The position numbers and the translations under genes were made by a program. The notes under the pieces are model-generated. The model saw only the letters and a list, made by a program, of their open reading frames with translations, made no database searches and was not told the origin of the DNA. From Micromonospora siamensis (GTDB lineage: Bacteria > Actinomycetota > Actinomycetes > Mycobacteriales > Micromonosporaceae): a DNA stretch of 64,000 nt. Of the stretch, positions 32,943 through 41,353 are shown in pieces (the stretch's first letter is position 1; each line of letters begins with the position of its first letter). The stretch covers positions 2,108,001 to 2,172,000 of the forward strand of contig NZ_LT607751.1 in the NCBI RefSeq assembly GCF_900090305.1, written 5' to 3'.

Positions 32943-32998
32943 TTGCGAGCGTGATACCTCAGAGTCATCAAAATTCCTCTGAGGTATCACGCTCGCAA
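32943..32998. repeat. 22-bp perfect inverted repeat, family element A
   Basis: The arms 32943-32964 and 32977-32998 are perfectly complementary around loop TCATCAAAATTC. Outer ends are GAGCGTGAT and ATCACGCTC, and ACCTCAGAG lies inside. A second element with the same ends and related core lies at 47541. It is followed by AAAA on the plus strand and could also terminate transcription. Confidence 0.85.
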
Positions 32999-33196
32999 AA
33001 GTTCCGCCGCCGACCGGGCCGAGCCGGGGCGCGCAGCGAAGGGGGGAACGGCTATCGTCATGGCGGCCCCGGAGCGGGGCCTCGACCCCGAGGAGGTGAG
33101 TCCGATCCGTCAGTCAGCAGGACCGGCGCTCCCTCCCGAGTCCGGGTCGCGATAGCGGCCCCGGGAGCGCCGACGAGCGTTCCCGGAAGGTTTCCC

Positions 33197-33991
33197 ATGG
33201 CATCCGCCCCGCACCACCCCGACCGTCCCGCCCTCGTCCGTCGGCTCCGCGCCGCCGGCTGCGTCTTCGCCGAGGACGAGGCCGAGCTGCTGATCGCCGC
33301 CGCCGACTCCCCGGCGGCACTGGCCGCCCTGGTCGAACGCCGGATCGCCGGTGAACCCCTGGAACACCTCCTCGGTTGGGCCGAGTTCGACGGCCTGCGG
33401 GTCGCCGTGGACCCGGGGGTGTTCGTCCCGCGCCGACGTACCGCCCTGCTGGTCCGGGCGGCGACGGAGCGGACCGCACCGGGCCCCGCGATGGTCGAGC
33501 TGTGCTGCGGCACCGGCGCGGCCACGTTGGCCCTGGCCCCGCTGGTGCGCCCCCGCTGGGCCGGGGCGGTGGACGTCGACCCGGCGGCGGTGGCGTGCGC
33601 CCGCCGCAACCTGGCCCCGCTCGGGGTCCACGTGTGGGCCGGTGACCTCTTCGACCCGGCCCCGGAGAGCTGGCGGGGCCGGCTGGACCTGGTGGTGGCC
33701 AACGCCCCGTACGTCCCGACCGACGCGGTGGCGCTGCTGCCGCCCGAGGCGCGGCTGCACGAGGCCGCGGTGGCGCTCGACGGCGGGCCGGACGGGCTGG
33801 CCGTGCTGCGCCGGGTGGCGGCAGGGGCGGCGCGGTGGCTCGCGCCCGGCGGTCACCTGGTCGTCGAGGCGAGCAGCGGGCAGGCTCCGACGCTCTGCGC
33901 GGTGCTCGCCGGGCACGGCCTCACCCCGACCGTGCTGCACGACGACGACCTCGGTGCCACCGCCGTCGCCGCCCGCCGCGGTCCCGGGTAG
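33197..33991 (+). CDS. HemK/PrmC-related protein N5-glutamine methyltransferase homologue
   Basis: The protein has 264 residues; ATG 33197 follows GGAAGG. An N-terminal helical domain (RIAGEPLEHLLGWAEFDGLRVAVDPGVFVPRRRTALLV) precedes a class I SAM domain with VELCCGTGAATLAL. The active-site tetrapeptide is NAPY (in VVANAPYVPTDAV), not the NPPY of true PrmC; I recall this as the TIGR03704-type PrmC-related group. The C-terminal LDGGPDGLAVLRRV is shared with PrmC. The substrate may not be a release factor. TATCGT at 33053-33058 is a possible -10. Confidence 0.85.
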   Translation: MASAPHHPDRPALVRRLRAAGCVFAEDEAELLIAAADSPAALAALVERRIAGEPLEHLLGWAEFDGLRVAVDPGVFVPRRRTALLVRAATERTAPGPAMVELCCGTGAATLALAPLVRPRWAGAVDVDPAAVACARRNLAPLGVHVWAGDLFDPAPESWRGRLDLVVANAPYVPTDAVALLPPEARLHEAAVALDGGPDGLAVLRRVAAGAARWLAPGGHLVVEASSGQAPTLCAVLAGHGLTPTVLHDDDLGATAVAARRGPG

Positions 33992-34065
33992 CGCCGGAGC
34001 GTGGCGGGCCGGCGAACGGGGAATTAACCTCACGTCAGGCGGTTCGGACGGGGAGAGGTGGCGCG

Positions 34066-35118
34066 GTGGGCAGCGTGGGCGTCCCGGTGGTGGTGGGCCT
34101 CGACAACGGCGGCACCAGCAACAACGCCACCGTGCTGACGCTCGACGGCCGGTTCCTGGTGGACGGGCTGATGGAGACGCCCAGCGAGGTGCGCTCCGGT
34201 CCGCAGGTCGCCGTGGAGGCGCTGGCCCGGGCGTTCGACGGGGTGCTGGCGACCACCGGAGTGCCGCGTGAGCTGGTCCGCGCGGTCGGGCTGGACACCC
34301 CCGGCCCGGCCAGCGCCACCGGGGTGATCTCCTCCCGGGGCTCGACCAACTTCGCCCACCCGCAGTGGCGCGGCTTCGACGTGCGGGGCGCGCTGCAACG
34401 GCGGCTCGGCCTGCCGGTGGTCTACCACAACGACGGCAACGCGGCGGCGCTCTACGCCCACCACGTCCACTTCGGACCGGATGCGATGCGTCGGTCCTCG
34501 GTGTCCGCCATCGTCGGCACCGGGCTGGGCGGCGGGGTGGTGGAGAGCGGCCGGGTGGTCACCGGCGCGGCCGGGATGGCCGGGGAGTTCGGCCACGTGC
34601 ACATCCCGCTCACCGGCCTACTCGGCCCGGGCCAGGCGGTGCCGACCTGCGCCTGCGGCTTCTCCGGGGACGCCGAGAGCGTCGCCTCGCTGACCGCGAT
34701 CGAGCGGAACCTGCTGCCGTACTGGCTGCCCCGCCACCCCGGCCACCCGCTCGCCGCCGAGCCGCCGGCCCGGGCCGCGAAGCTGGTCCGGGGGTACGGC
34801 GAGCGGGGCGACGCCCTGGCCCGGGAGGTCTTCGCCCAGCAGGCGATGGCGCTGGGCCGGCTCTTCACGATCGCGGCGAACTTCACCGACCCGCACGCGT
34901 ACTTCGTCGGCGGTGGGGTGGTGGAGGCGGCGCCGGAGTTCCGGGACTGGTTCCTGGCCACGGTGCGGGAGCACACCGTGCTCCGTGACGAGCAGGCCGA
35001 GGTGGCGACCTTCGCCCTGGTGCCCGAGCGGGACATGGCCGGTGCGCGAGGGGTGGCCATCGCGGCGGTGGAGGCGCTCCGCGCCCAGCCGGCTCCCGAG
35101 CCGTTGGTCGGCGGTTAG
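34066..35118 (+). CDS. ROK-family sugar kinase/regulator-like protein
   Basis: The protein has 350 residues without an N-terminal helix-turn-helix, so it is a kinase-type rather than repressor-type ROK. ATP-binding phosphate loop VGLDNGGTSNNATV, the catalytic Asp region VVYHNDGNAAALYAHH, AIVGTGLGGGVVESG and GEFGHVHIPL are present. A cysteine stretch TCACGF and a missing second zinc cysteine make the ROK zinc site incomplete. GTG 34066 has GGGGAGAGG upstream. The substrate is unknown, and no sugar transporter or catabolic gene is near. Confidence 0.87.
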   Translation: MGSVGVPVVVGLDNGGTSNNATVLTLDGRFLVDGLMETPSEVRSGPQVAVEALARAFDGVLATTGVPRELVRAVGLDTPGPASATGVISSRGSTNFAHPQWRGFDVRGALQRRLGLPVVYHNDGNAAALYAHHVHFGPDAMRRSSVSAIVGTGLGGGVVESGRVVTGAAGMAGEFGHVHIPLTGLLGPGQAVPTCACGFSGDAESVASLTAIERNLLPYWLPRHPGHPLAAEPPARAAKLVRGYGERGDALAREVFAQQAMALGRLFTIAANFTDPHAYFVGGGVVEAAPEFRDWFLATVREHTVLRDEQAEVATFALVPERDMAGARGVAIAAVEALRAQPAPEPLVGG

Positions 35119-35179
35119 CCGAGGCTCGACGACGCGGTCCGCTCGCCGGTGGCGCGGTCCGGCGGTCGGTGGCGTCGGG

Positions 35180-35380
35180 TCAGCGGCGGGGCGGCGCGTC
35201 GGCGAAGGCCACCCACGCCGCGGGTGCGAAGAGCAGGGCGGGGCCGGCCGGGTCCTTGGAGTCGCGTACGGCCACCGTGCCGGGCAGGAGGGCCATCTCC
35301 ACGCAGGCGCCCTCGTCGCCGCTGCGGCTGCTCTTGCGCCACCGCGCCACGGCCAGGGCCGCGCTGGTCGTCGGGGTCAT
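35180..35380 (-). CDS. DUF397 small protein
   Basis: A 66-residue protein. The DUF397 core is WRKSSRSGDEGACVEMALLPGTVAVRDSKDPAGPALLFAPAAWVAFAD. In Streptomyces such proteins accompany XRE regulators with a DUF5753 domain (BldB/WhiJ-like systems) and modulate development. It starts 4 nt after the XRE stop, on the same transcript. Confidence 0.93.
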   Translation of the reverse strand: MTPTTSAALAVARWRKSSRSGDEGACVEMALLPGTVAVRDSKDPAGPALLFAPAAWVAFADAPPRR

Positions 35381-35384
35381 GGTC

Positions 35385-36230
35385 CTACCGTCCCTTCAGG
35401 AGCTGGTGGAGCTGGTCCCGGCTCGCCGCGGGGGTCAGCGCGACGGTCCGCAGGTGCTCCATGATCTTGGTGCAGGTACGCAGGTCGCCCGGCCGGTCGA
35501 GGACCATCTGCCCGGCCACGGTCTCCACCGAGGCGATGATCGGGTCCTCCGGGTCGGCGAACTCGAGGATGTGCAGGGATCCCCGCGTGCCCCGGTGGTA
35601 GCCGGCGCGCAGTGGGATGACCTGAACGGTGATGTTGGGCAGCTCGGCCATCTTCAACAGGTGTCGCAGCTGCCCGTCCATCACGGTCCGGTCGCCCACC
35701 GGCCGGAGCAGGGCGGCCTCGTCGATGATCGCGTCGAAGATGGGCGGCTCACCGCCGGTCAGCCGCTGCTGCCGGTCCAACCGCAGGTGCACCCGCTGCT
35801 CGACCTGCTCGTCGGTGAGGGTGTGCGGGCCGCCGCGCATCACCCCGCGAACGTAGTCGGCGGTCTGCAGCAGGCCGGGCACCACCGAGGGTTCGAAGTT
35901 GGCGATCCCGGTCGCCTCCGCCTCCAGCGCGATGAAGTCGATGGTGCGCCGGTCCAGCAGGTACGAGTAGGAGACCCACCAGCCGGGCTTGCGGGCGTCC
36001 TTGGCCAGCTCGACCGCCGCGGCCACCTCGTCGGCGCCCACGCCGTAGCAGGTGAGCAGGGCGCGTACGGTCGCCGGGCTGATCAGCGTCTGGGCGTTCT
36101 CGTAGCGGGAGAGCGTGCTGCGGGTGCTGTTGATCTCGTCGGCGGCGGCCTCGAGGGTGAGGCCGGCGGCCTCCCGGTGGGTGCGCAGGGCGATGCCGAG
36201 CCGTCGCGCCCGGGCGGTCTTCGGAGCCAT
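35385..36230 (-). CDS. XRE-family regulator with DUF5753 domain
   Basis: The protein has 281 residues. The N-terminal helix-turn-helix (RLGIALRTHREAAGLTLEAAADEINSTRSTLSRYENAQ) is followed by a DUF5753 ligand or interaction domain: WWVSYSYLLDRRTIDFIALEAEATGIANFEPSVVPGLLQTADY, RLTGGEPPIFDAIIDEAALLRPVG and FADPEDPIIASVET. Together with the DUF397 gene it forms the WhiJ-type pair common in morphologically complex actinobacteria. ATG 36230 was chosen over upstream ATG and GTG codons because it gives the family-like MAPKTARARRLG start. GCACATGT repeats lie upstream. Confidence 0.93.
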   Translation of the reverse strand: MAPKTARARRLGIALRTHREAAGLTLEAAADEINSTRSTLSRYENAQTLISPATVRALLTCYGVGADEVAAAVELAKDARKPGWWVSYSYLLDRRTIDFIALEAEATGIANFEPSVVPGLLQTADYVRGVMRGGPHTLTDEQVEQRVHLRLDRQQRLTGGEPPIFDAIIDEAALLRPVGDRTVMDGQLRHLLKMAELPNITVQVIPLRAGYHRGTRGSLHILEFADPEDPIIASVETVAGQMVLDRPGDLRTCTKIMEHLRTVALTPAASRDQLHQLLKGR

Positions 36231-36242
36231 ACGTCGATGGTG

Positions 36243-36318
36243 GCACATGTTTGCGGGAAGGGGTACATGAGAGAACGTCGATGAGAGTTGCATTCACGCG
36301 TTCGCACATGTCAATGTG
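36243..36318. promoter_or_regulatory. Repeated GCACATGT sites upstream of the XRE gene
   Basis: GCACATGT occurs at 36243-36250 and 36304-36311. The second is part of CACAT-GTCA-ATGTG (36305-36318), a 5-bp dyad. They are likely autoregulatory operators, and an ACGTCGATG repeat lies between them. Confidence 0.4.
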
Positions 36319-36488
36319 TGAGCACGTCCTCACCGCCGGTTGTCGTGGCGACGGCGGGGGTGAGCGACTGGAGGGGATGGGGTGCGCGGCGATCGGGTTT
36401 GTCCCCCGGACTCGATCGCCGCGTGCCCCGCCGCCGGCCGGGAGGGAGTTGCGATGCCGATGGGCACACGACCGGGCGGTGGGGCCCG

Positions 36489-36704
36489 GTGACCCGGTTC
36501 CTGGTGGTGCTGACCGACGTCCGCCCGCTCGGCGGGACCGGACGCAACGAGCGGACCTGCCCCGAGCGACGCCGCCAGGTCGTCGGCGCGAGCAGCCGGG
36601 AGGCGGCCGACCGGATCGCCGGAGCGTTCATGGCGCTCGGCATGGTCCGCGCCGGTCGGCAGCGGGTCAAGGTGATCGCCGTCGGCCGGCGCCGCGAGGG
36701 TTGA
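36489..36704 (+). CDS. Small hypothetical protein
   Basis: A 71-residue basic open frame (MTRFLVVLTDVRPLGGTGRNERTCPERRRQVVGASSREAADRIAGAFMALGMVRAGRQRVKVIAVGRRREG, broken here only by its single-domain layout) starts at GTG 36489. Confidence 0.4.
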   Translation: MTRFLVVLTDVRPLGGTGRNERTCPERRRQVVGASSREAADRIAGAFMALGMVRAGRQRVKVIAVGRRREG

Positions 36705-36707
36705 CCC

Positions 36708-38024
36708 TCAGAGCATCCGGCGCCGCTTCAGGTACGCCACCAGGTCGTCGTAGACCCCACCCTCGTTGGCGAACATCGCCACGTTCCGGGCGGTCGACAG
36801 CCACGGTCGGGTGGAGGGCCGAACCTCCCGCAACGCCCGTTCCAGGTCCCGCTGCTCGATCATCCGGACCTCGCCGGTACGTACCGAGTCGGCCATCGCG
36901 AACTCGGCTGCCGTCTCGCAGAGGTGGGCCAGGTCCGCGCCCGAGTAGTCCTCGGTCGCCGTCACCACCTTGCCCAGGTCCACGTTGGCGATCGGCCGCT
37001 CCCGCAGGTGGTACCGGAGGATCGCCGCGCGGGCCTCGGCATCCGGGGGCAGCACCAGCACCACCCGGTCCAGCCGGCCCGGCCGGCGCAACGCCGGGTC
37101 CACGTCCCACGGGGTGTTGGTGGCGGCCAGCACGAAGACGCCCTCGTTGTTGCCCTCCATCCCGTCCAGCTCGGCGAGCAACTGGTTGCCGAGCGTCCGC
37201 ATCGCGCTCGACCCCACCTGGGACCGCTTGTGGCCCAGCGCGTCCACCTCGTCCAGGAAGAGCACGCACGGGGCGTTGCGGCGGGCCGCCTCGAACAGCT
37301 CGTGCAGGTTCCGCTCCGAGTTGCCGATCCACATGTCGAGGACGTCCACGATGGACAACGAGAGGAACTTCGCCCCCATCTCGCCCGCCACCGCCCGGGC
37401 CAGGAAGGTCTTGCCGCAACCCGGCGGGCCGTACAGCATCAGGCCGCCGCGCAGGCTCTTGCCGTACATCCGGCGCAGCTCCGGATTGCGCAGCGGGCCG
37501 AGGAAGGCCAGCTCCAGCCGTTCCTTGACCGTGGTCATCCCGCCCACGTCGGCCAGCCGGATCCCGCTGGACTCCACGTCGTAGACCCGGTCGCCGTCGC
37601 CGGCCACCGGTTCCGGCTCGTCGCCGGCCCGGACGAAGCGCGGCGGTACGACGTCGGCCAGCTCCCGCTCGTACGCCGCCAGCGGGTCGCCGCCGTCACC
37701 GCCACGCTCGGCGGCCCCCGTGCGGCCGTCCGTCCCGCCGCGGCCATCGGTTCCGTTGCCGCCGTCGGCGCGGACGCGGCCGGTCGGGCCCGCGGTGCCG
37801 GAGCCGGCGGGCGGGGCGGCCGGTCCACCCAGGGCCCGCTGCATCAGCGCCCGGGCCGGCTCGTTGCCCGGATCGCGGGTGAGCGCCTGGCCGATCTGGG
37901 CGACCGCCTCGCCGTGGCGGCCGGCGTCCAGCAGCAACCCGGCCAGGTGCAGCCGCAACGGCAGGTCGTCCGGACGGCCCTCCACCGCGGCGGTGAGGCT
38001 GGCGATGAGGGGATCGGTGCTCAT
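36708..38024 (-). CDS. TPR-AAA+ ATPase (Cdc48/ARC-like AAA domain)
   Basis: The protein has 438 residues. The N-terminal part (about 10-65) resembles tetratricopeptide repeats (LPLRLHLAGLLLDAGRHGEAVAQIGQALTRDPGNEPARAL). A Gly/Ala/Asp-rich linker with GGTDGRT-type repeats follows. The AAA domain has Walker A GPPGCGKT, Walker B VLFLDEVDALG, sensor-1 VLAATNTPWDVDPALRRPGR with the arginine finger, and an alpha-helical lid (SGADLAHLCETAAEFA). It lacks the ARC coiled coil and OB domains and has only one AAA ring, so it is not a proteasomal ATPase. Its substrate is unknown. ATG 38024 begins the TPR part. Only 3 nt separate its stop from the convergent small open frame. Confidence 0.88.
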   Translation of the reverse strand: MSTDPLIASLTAAVEGRPDDLPLRLHLAGLLLDAGRHGEAVAQIGQALTRDPGNEPARALMQRALGGPAAPPAGSGTAGPTGRVRADGGNGTDGRGGTDGRTGAAERGGDGGDPLAAYERELADVVPPRFVRAGDEPEPVAGDGDRVYDVESSGIRLADVGGMTTVKERLELAFLGPLRNPELRRMYGKSLRGGLMLYGPPGCGKTFLARAVAGEMGAKFLSLSIVDVLDMWIGNSERNLHELFEAARRNAPCVLFLDEVDALGHKRSQVGSSAMRTLGNQLLAELDGMEGNNEGVFVLAATNTPWDVDPALRRPGRLDRVVLVLPPDAEARAAILRYHLRERPIANVDLGKVVTATEDYSGADLAHLCETAAEFAMADSVRTGEVRMIEQRDLERALREVRPSTRPWLSTARNVAMFANEGGVYDDLVAYLKRRRML

Positions 38025-38198
38025 AGGACGAGCAGCGTAGTGCGCCCGTGCCCGGTCCCGCTCTCCCGCCGCCCCACCGTCCCGTCCCGGCCTGTCCGAC
38101 GCCCTCCGCGCCGTTACGCTACGTATGCAGAAGGTTGACCGGTTGCGGGGCATGCGGGTTGTCGCCGGGTATCACCAGCCGGTCCTCGCCACGCACAG

Positions 38199-38214
38199 TA
38201 AGGTCAACCGGGTG
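38199..38214 (+). promoter_or_regulatory. Possible leaderless start of ddl
   Basis: TAAGGT (38199-38204), seven nt, then GTG 38212, in frame with ddl. Initiation here would extend the protein by 19 residues. Confidence 0.4.
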
Positions 38215-38268
38215 AGCGCCCCGGGGCGAGCACGGCCAGCCGCAGTCGCGATCGAAGAGGTGACCCCA

Positions 38269-39363
38269 GTGACCACCCCAGGCAGGACCCGCGTGGCGAT
38301 CGTCTTCGGCGGACGCAGCCCCGAACACGGCATCTCCTGCGTCAGCGCGGGCAGCGTGCTCGCCGCCCTGGACCCCGACGAGTTCGAGGTGGTGCCGGTG
38401 GGCATCACCCGGCAGGGCCAGTGGGTCCTGGCCAGCGGCGACCCGGGCCAGCTGGCCATCACCGACCGGAAGCTGCCGGAGATCACCGCCGGCTCCGGCG
38501 CGGAGCTGGTGCTGCGCGCCGACCCCACCGCCGCCGGTCTCATGGTGCTCGACCCGGCCCAGGGTCCGCGGGCGCTCGCGGACGTCGACGTGGTCTTCCC
38601 CGTGCTGCACGGCGCGTACGGGGAGGACGGCACCATCCAGGGCATGCTCGAGATGGCCGACATCCCGTACGTCGGGGCGAACGTGTTCGCCTCAGCCGCG
38701 GCCATGGACAAGGAGTTCACCAAGAAGCTCTGCGCCGCCGAGGGCATCCCGGTCGGGCCGTACGTGGTGCTGCGCAACGGGATGACCATGACCGAGGCGG
38801 ACAAGGAGCGGCTGGGCCTGCCGGTCTTCGTCAAGCCGTCCCGGGCCGGTTCCTCCTTCGGCATCACCAAGGTCGACGACTGGGGGCAGCTCGACGAGGC
38901 CGTCGCCACCGCCCGGCAGATCGACACCAAGGTGCTGGTCGAGGGCGCGATCGTCGGCCGGGAGATCGAGTGCGGCGTGCTGGAGGGCGAGGCGGGCGGT
39001 GCTCCCGAGGCGTCCGTGCTGGCCGAGGTCCGGGTCGTCTCCGGCCACGACTGGTACGACTTCGAGGCGAAGTACATCGACGACGCCTGCGAGTACGACA
39101 TCCCGGCCGGCCTGCCCGACGAGGTCACCCGCCAGGTGCGGGAGTACGCCACCCGCGCCTTCACCGCGCTGGACTGCTCCGGCCTGGCCCGGGCCGACTT
39201 CTTCGTCACCCCGGAGCTGGAGATCTACCTCAACGAGATCAACACCATGCCGGGCTTCACCCCGACGTCGATGTTCCCGCGGATGTGGGCCGCCTCCGGT
39301 CTCGAATACCCGAAGCTGGTCAACCGCCTGATCCGTACCGCCCTGCGCCGCGCCGGCCGCTGA
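38269..39363 (+). CDS. ddl: D-alanine--D-alanine ligase
   Basis: The protein has 364 residues from GTG 38269, which has GAAGAGG eight nt upstream. An in-frame GTG at 38212 after TAAGGT may be a second, leaderless start. The ATP-grasp fold shows [93 protein letters not shown]. The omega-loop region ([20 protein letters not shown]) has the Tyr-Lys-Tyr arrangement of D-Ala:D-Ala enzymes rather than D-Ala:D-Lac. It makes the terminal dipeptide of peptidoglycan precursors. It lies in the conserved order gpsA-ddl-DUF3515-thiL, interrupted by about 6.5 kb. Confidence 0.95.
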   Translation: MTTPGRTRVAIVFGGRSPEHGISCVSAGSVLAALDPDEFEVVPVGITRQGQWVLASGDPGQLAITDRKLPEITAGSGAELVLRADPTAAGLMVLDPAQGPRALADVDVVFPVLHGAYGEDGTIQGMLEMADIPYVGANVFASAAAMDKEFTKKLCAAEGIPVGPYVVLRNGMTMTEADKERLGLPVFVKPSRAGSSFGITKVDDWGQLDEAVATARQIDTKVLVEGAIVGREIECGVLEGEAGGAPEASVLAEVRVVSGHDWYDFEAKYIDDACEYDIPAGLPDEVTRQVREYATRAFTALDCSGLARADFFVTPELEIYLNEINTMPGFTPTSMFPRMWAASGLEYPKLVNRLIRTALRRAGR

Positions 39364-39373
39364 GCCGGCGCGG

Positions 39374-40039
39374 TCAGCCGGCGCAGCCGGAGGGGACGGT
39401 CTTCGCCGACGGCACCGCGGCCACGACCGCCTCGGAGACCGGCGCGGCCCACTGGAGCGCCCCGTCGTAGGCGCGCGGCACGGTGAGGGTCACCGGCACC
39501 TCGCGGTCGACGGTGGTGAGCACCGTCGGAGCGTCCTTGGCCTCCACCGGGTGCCAGCAGACCCCGTTGACCCGCCAGACCTCGTCGGTGGACGGGAACT
39601 GCGCCGCCGGGCCACCGCAGGCCACCGTGAGCGCGGGATCGCCGTACGCGGCGTTCTGCTCCGGTCCGGCGGTGACCGGCCGCTGGGCCAGGTCGCGGAC
39701 CGTGGCCGGCAGCTGGGAGACCAGCGCGCGGCAGACGACGGCCGGGCGGGCCGCCAGGGCCGGGGCCGGCATCTCCACCGGCCCGGTCGCCTGGGCGCGG
39801 GCCGCGCTCGCGGTCGGCGCCGGCGCGGCGGCCGGCTCCGGCGGGGAGAGCTTCGCCAGGACCAGGGCCGCCACCACGGCGGTCACCGGCACGGCGACCA
39901 GGGTGGCGATCAACGCCGCCCGGCGGGTCGACCGGTCGGCGACCGGGGCGGCCGCCGGAGTCTCCGTGAGGTCCGTCACGCCGTCGCCGTCCGGCCGGGG
40001 CCGGTCGTCCACCGCGCGGGGGGAAGTGATCTCGTCCAC
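39374..40039 (-). CDS. DUF3515 membrane-anchored protein
   Basis: The 221-residue protein has a short acidic cytosolic N-terminus, one membrane helix (about 42-63) and an extracytoplasmic domain. That domain begins after an Ala/Pro linker and has conserved-looking CRALVSQLPATVRDLAQRPV, ACGGPAAQFP, VNGVCWHPVE and PSGC; four cysteines could form two disulphides. This is the DUF3515 family, found next to ddl and thiL in most actinobacteria (Rv2980-like). Function is unknown. GTG 40039 directly abuts the stop codon of the AsnC-type gene, so translation is coupled. Confidence 0.88.
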   Translation of the reverse strand: MDEITSPRAVDDRPRPDGDGVTDLTETPAAAPVADRSTRRAALIATLVAVPVTAVVAALVLAKLSPPEPAAAPAPTASAARAQATGPVEMPAPALAARPAVVCRALVSQLPATVRDLAQRPVTAGPEQNAAYGDPALTVACGGPAAQFPSTDEVWRVNGVCWHPVEAKDAPTVLTTVDREVPVTLTVPRAYDGALQWAAPVSEAVVAAVPSAKTVPSGCAG

Positions 40040-40273
40040 TTAGAGGCGCACCACCGAACATGTGAGGGTGCGGGTGATGCCGGGCACCATCTGCACCTTG
40101 CTGACGATGAGTTTGCCGAGCTCGTCGACCGTGTTGGCCTCGGTCAGCACCACCACGTCGTACGGCCCGGTGACGGCGTCGACGCGGACCACGCCGGCGA
40201 TGTCCGCGATCCGACCGGCCACGTCACGCGCGCGCCCGACCTCGGTCTGGATGAGGATGTACGCCTGTACCAC
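40040..40273 (-). CDS. Stand-alone Lrp/AsnC effector (RAM) domain protein
   Basis: A 77-residue protein consisting only of the ligand-binding RAM fold: MVQAYILIQTEVGRARDVAGRIADIAGV, VRVDAVTGPYDVVVLTEANTVDEL, IVSKVQMVPGITRTLTCSVVRL. It has no DNA-binding helix-turn-helix. Such proteins form decamer-like rings that bind amino acids and may modulate full-length Lrp regulators. GTG 40273 follows GGAGG. It is divergent from thiL. Confidence 0.92.
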   Translation of the reverse strand: MVQAYILIQTEVGRARDVAGRIADIAGVVRVDAVTGPYDVVVLTEANTVDELGKLIVSKVQMVPGITRTLTCSVVRL

Positions 40274-40395
40274 GACTCGACCTCCGTCCGCCGCCGCTCG
40301 AGGGCGGCCCGAAGGGTGAAACTACCTTACGGAGCAGGCGTGACCCCGATCGGTGGTCACGGAGGAGCGGTGAGCGAGCAGGGCGAGGGAGCGGG

Positions 40396-41334
40396 ATGAG
40401 CGTGACCGGTGTCGGAGAGTTCGGACTGATCGGGCGGGTGACCGCCCGGCTGTCGTACGGGCCGACCTGCCTGCTCGGGCCCGGTGACGACGCGGCGCTG
40501 GTCACCGCGCCGGATGGGCGGGTCGCCGCGTCCACGGACGTGCTGGTCGAGGGGCGGCACTTCCGGCGTGACTGGTCCGGCGCGCGCGACGTCGGGCACC
40601 GGGCGGCGGCGGCGAACCTCGCCGACATCGCCGCCATGGGGGCCGCCCCGACGGCCCTGCTGGTGGCCCTCTGCGCGCCGCCCGACCTGCCGGCCAGCTG
40701 GGCCGAGGAGCTGGCCGACGGGCTGGGCGCCGAGGCCGCCTCGGTCGGGGCGAGCGTGGTCGGCGGGGACATGTCGGCCAGTCCGACGCTCACCGTCGCC
40801 GTCACCGCCCTGGGCGACCTGGCCGGGCGGGCCCCCGTGCTGCGCTCCGGCGCCCGCCCCGGGGACGTGCTGGCGCTGTCGGGACGGACCGGGTGGGCGG
40901 CGGCCGGCTACACCGTGCTGTCCCGGGGCTTCCGGACCCCGAAGCTGCTGGTCGAGGCGTACCGCCGGCCGCAGGTGCCGTACCGGGCCGGCCCGGAGGC
41001 CGCCGCCGCCGGGGCGACCTCGATGATCGACGTGTCGGACGGGCTGCTCGCCGACCTCGGGCACGTGGCCCGGGCCAGCGGGGTCGCCCTCGACGTCCGG
41101 CGGGACGCCTTCGAGGTGCCCCGCCAGATGGGCGACGCGGCGCAGGCGCTCGGCGTCGACCCGTACACCTGGATCCTGACCGGTGGCGACGACCACGCGC
41201 TGGCCGCGACCTTCCCGGCCGGGACGGAGCTCCCCCCGGGGTGGCGGCCGGTCGGCGCGGTGACCGACGGCGAGGGGGTCACGGTGGACGGGCGGGCCTG
41301 GGAGGGCCCGGCCGGCTGGGACCACTTCCGGTGA
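40396..41334 (+). CDS. thiL: Thiamine-monophosphate kinase
   Basis: The protein has 312 residues. PurM-like motifs are GPGDDAALV, STDVLVEGRHFRRDW, AAANLADIAAMGAAP, VVGGDMSASP, ALSGRTGWAAAGY, SMIDVSDGLLADLGH and ILTGGDDHALAATFP. It phosphorylates thiamine phosphate to the diphosphate cofactor. A possible -10 (TACCTT, 40323-40328) and an AGGGAGCGG ribosome site precede ATG 40396. In Mycobacterium ung follows thiL; here a GNAT gene takes that position. Confidence 0.95.
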   Translation: MSVTGVGEFGLIGRVTARLSYGPTCLLGPGDDAALVTAPDGRVAASTDVLVEGRHFRRDWSGARDVGHRAAAANLADIAAMGAAPTALLVALCAPPDLPASWAEELADGLGAEAASVGASVVGGDMSASPTLTVAVTALGDLAGRAPVLRSGARPGDVLALSGRTGWAAAGYTVLSRGFRTPKLLVEAYRRPQVPYRAGPEAAAAGATSMIDVSDGLLADLGHVARASGVALDVRRDAFEVPRQMGDAAQALGVDPYTWILTGGDDHALAATFPAGTELPPGWRPVGAVTDGEGVTVDGRAWEGPAGWDHFR

Positions 41335-41340
41335 GGCTCG

Positions 41341-41346
41341 TACCCT
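41341..41346 (+). promoter_or_regulatory. -10 element of leaderless GNAT gene
   Basis: TACCCT is followed by seven nt and the GTG start at 41354. No ribosome site is present. Confidence 0.5.
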
Positions 41347-41353
41347 TCAGACC

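Noticed and set aside
30606-32990. A 794-residue minus-strand open frame across gpsA and the MetC-like gene
   Set aside because: It spans two well-supported plus-strand genes and has only low-complexity sequence.
32943-32998. Insertion-sequence terminal repeats
   Set aside because: No transposase lies between or near the elements and no target duplication is visible; the palindrome is complete within 56 bp.
33092-33153. A 19-codon frame with a GAGGAG site upstream of the PrmC-like gene
   Set aside because: It is short, has no notable amino-acid run or hairpin behind it, and does not couple to the next start; chance is the simpler explanation.
36708-38024. Proteasomal ATPase ARC/Mpa
   Set aside because: The protein lacks the N-terminal coiled coil, OB domains and C-terminal docking motif; only one AAA domain follows TPR-like repeats.
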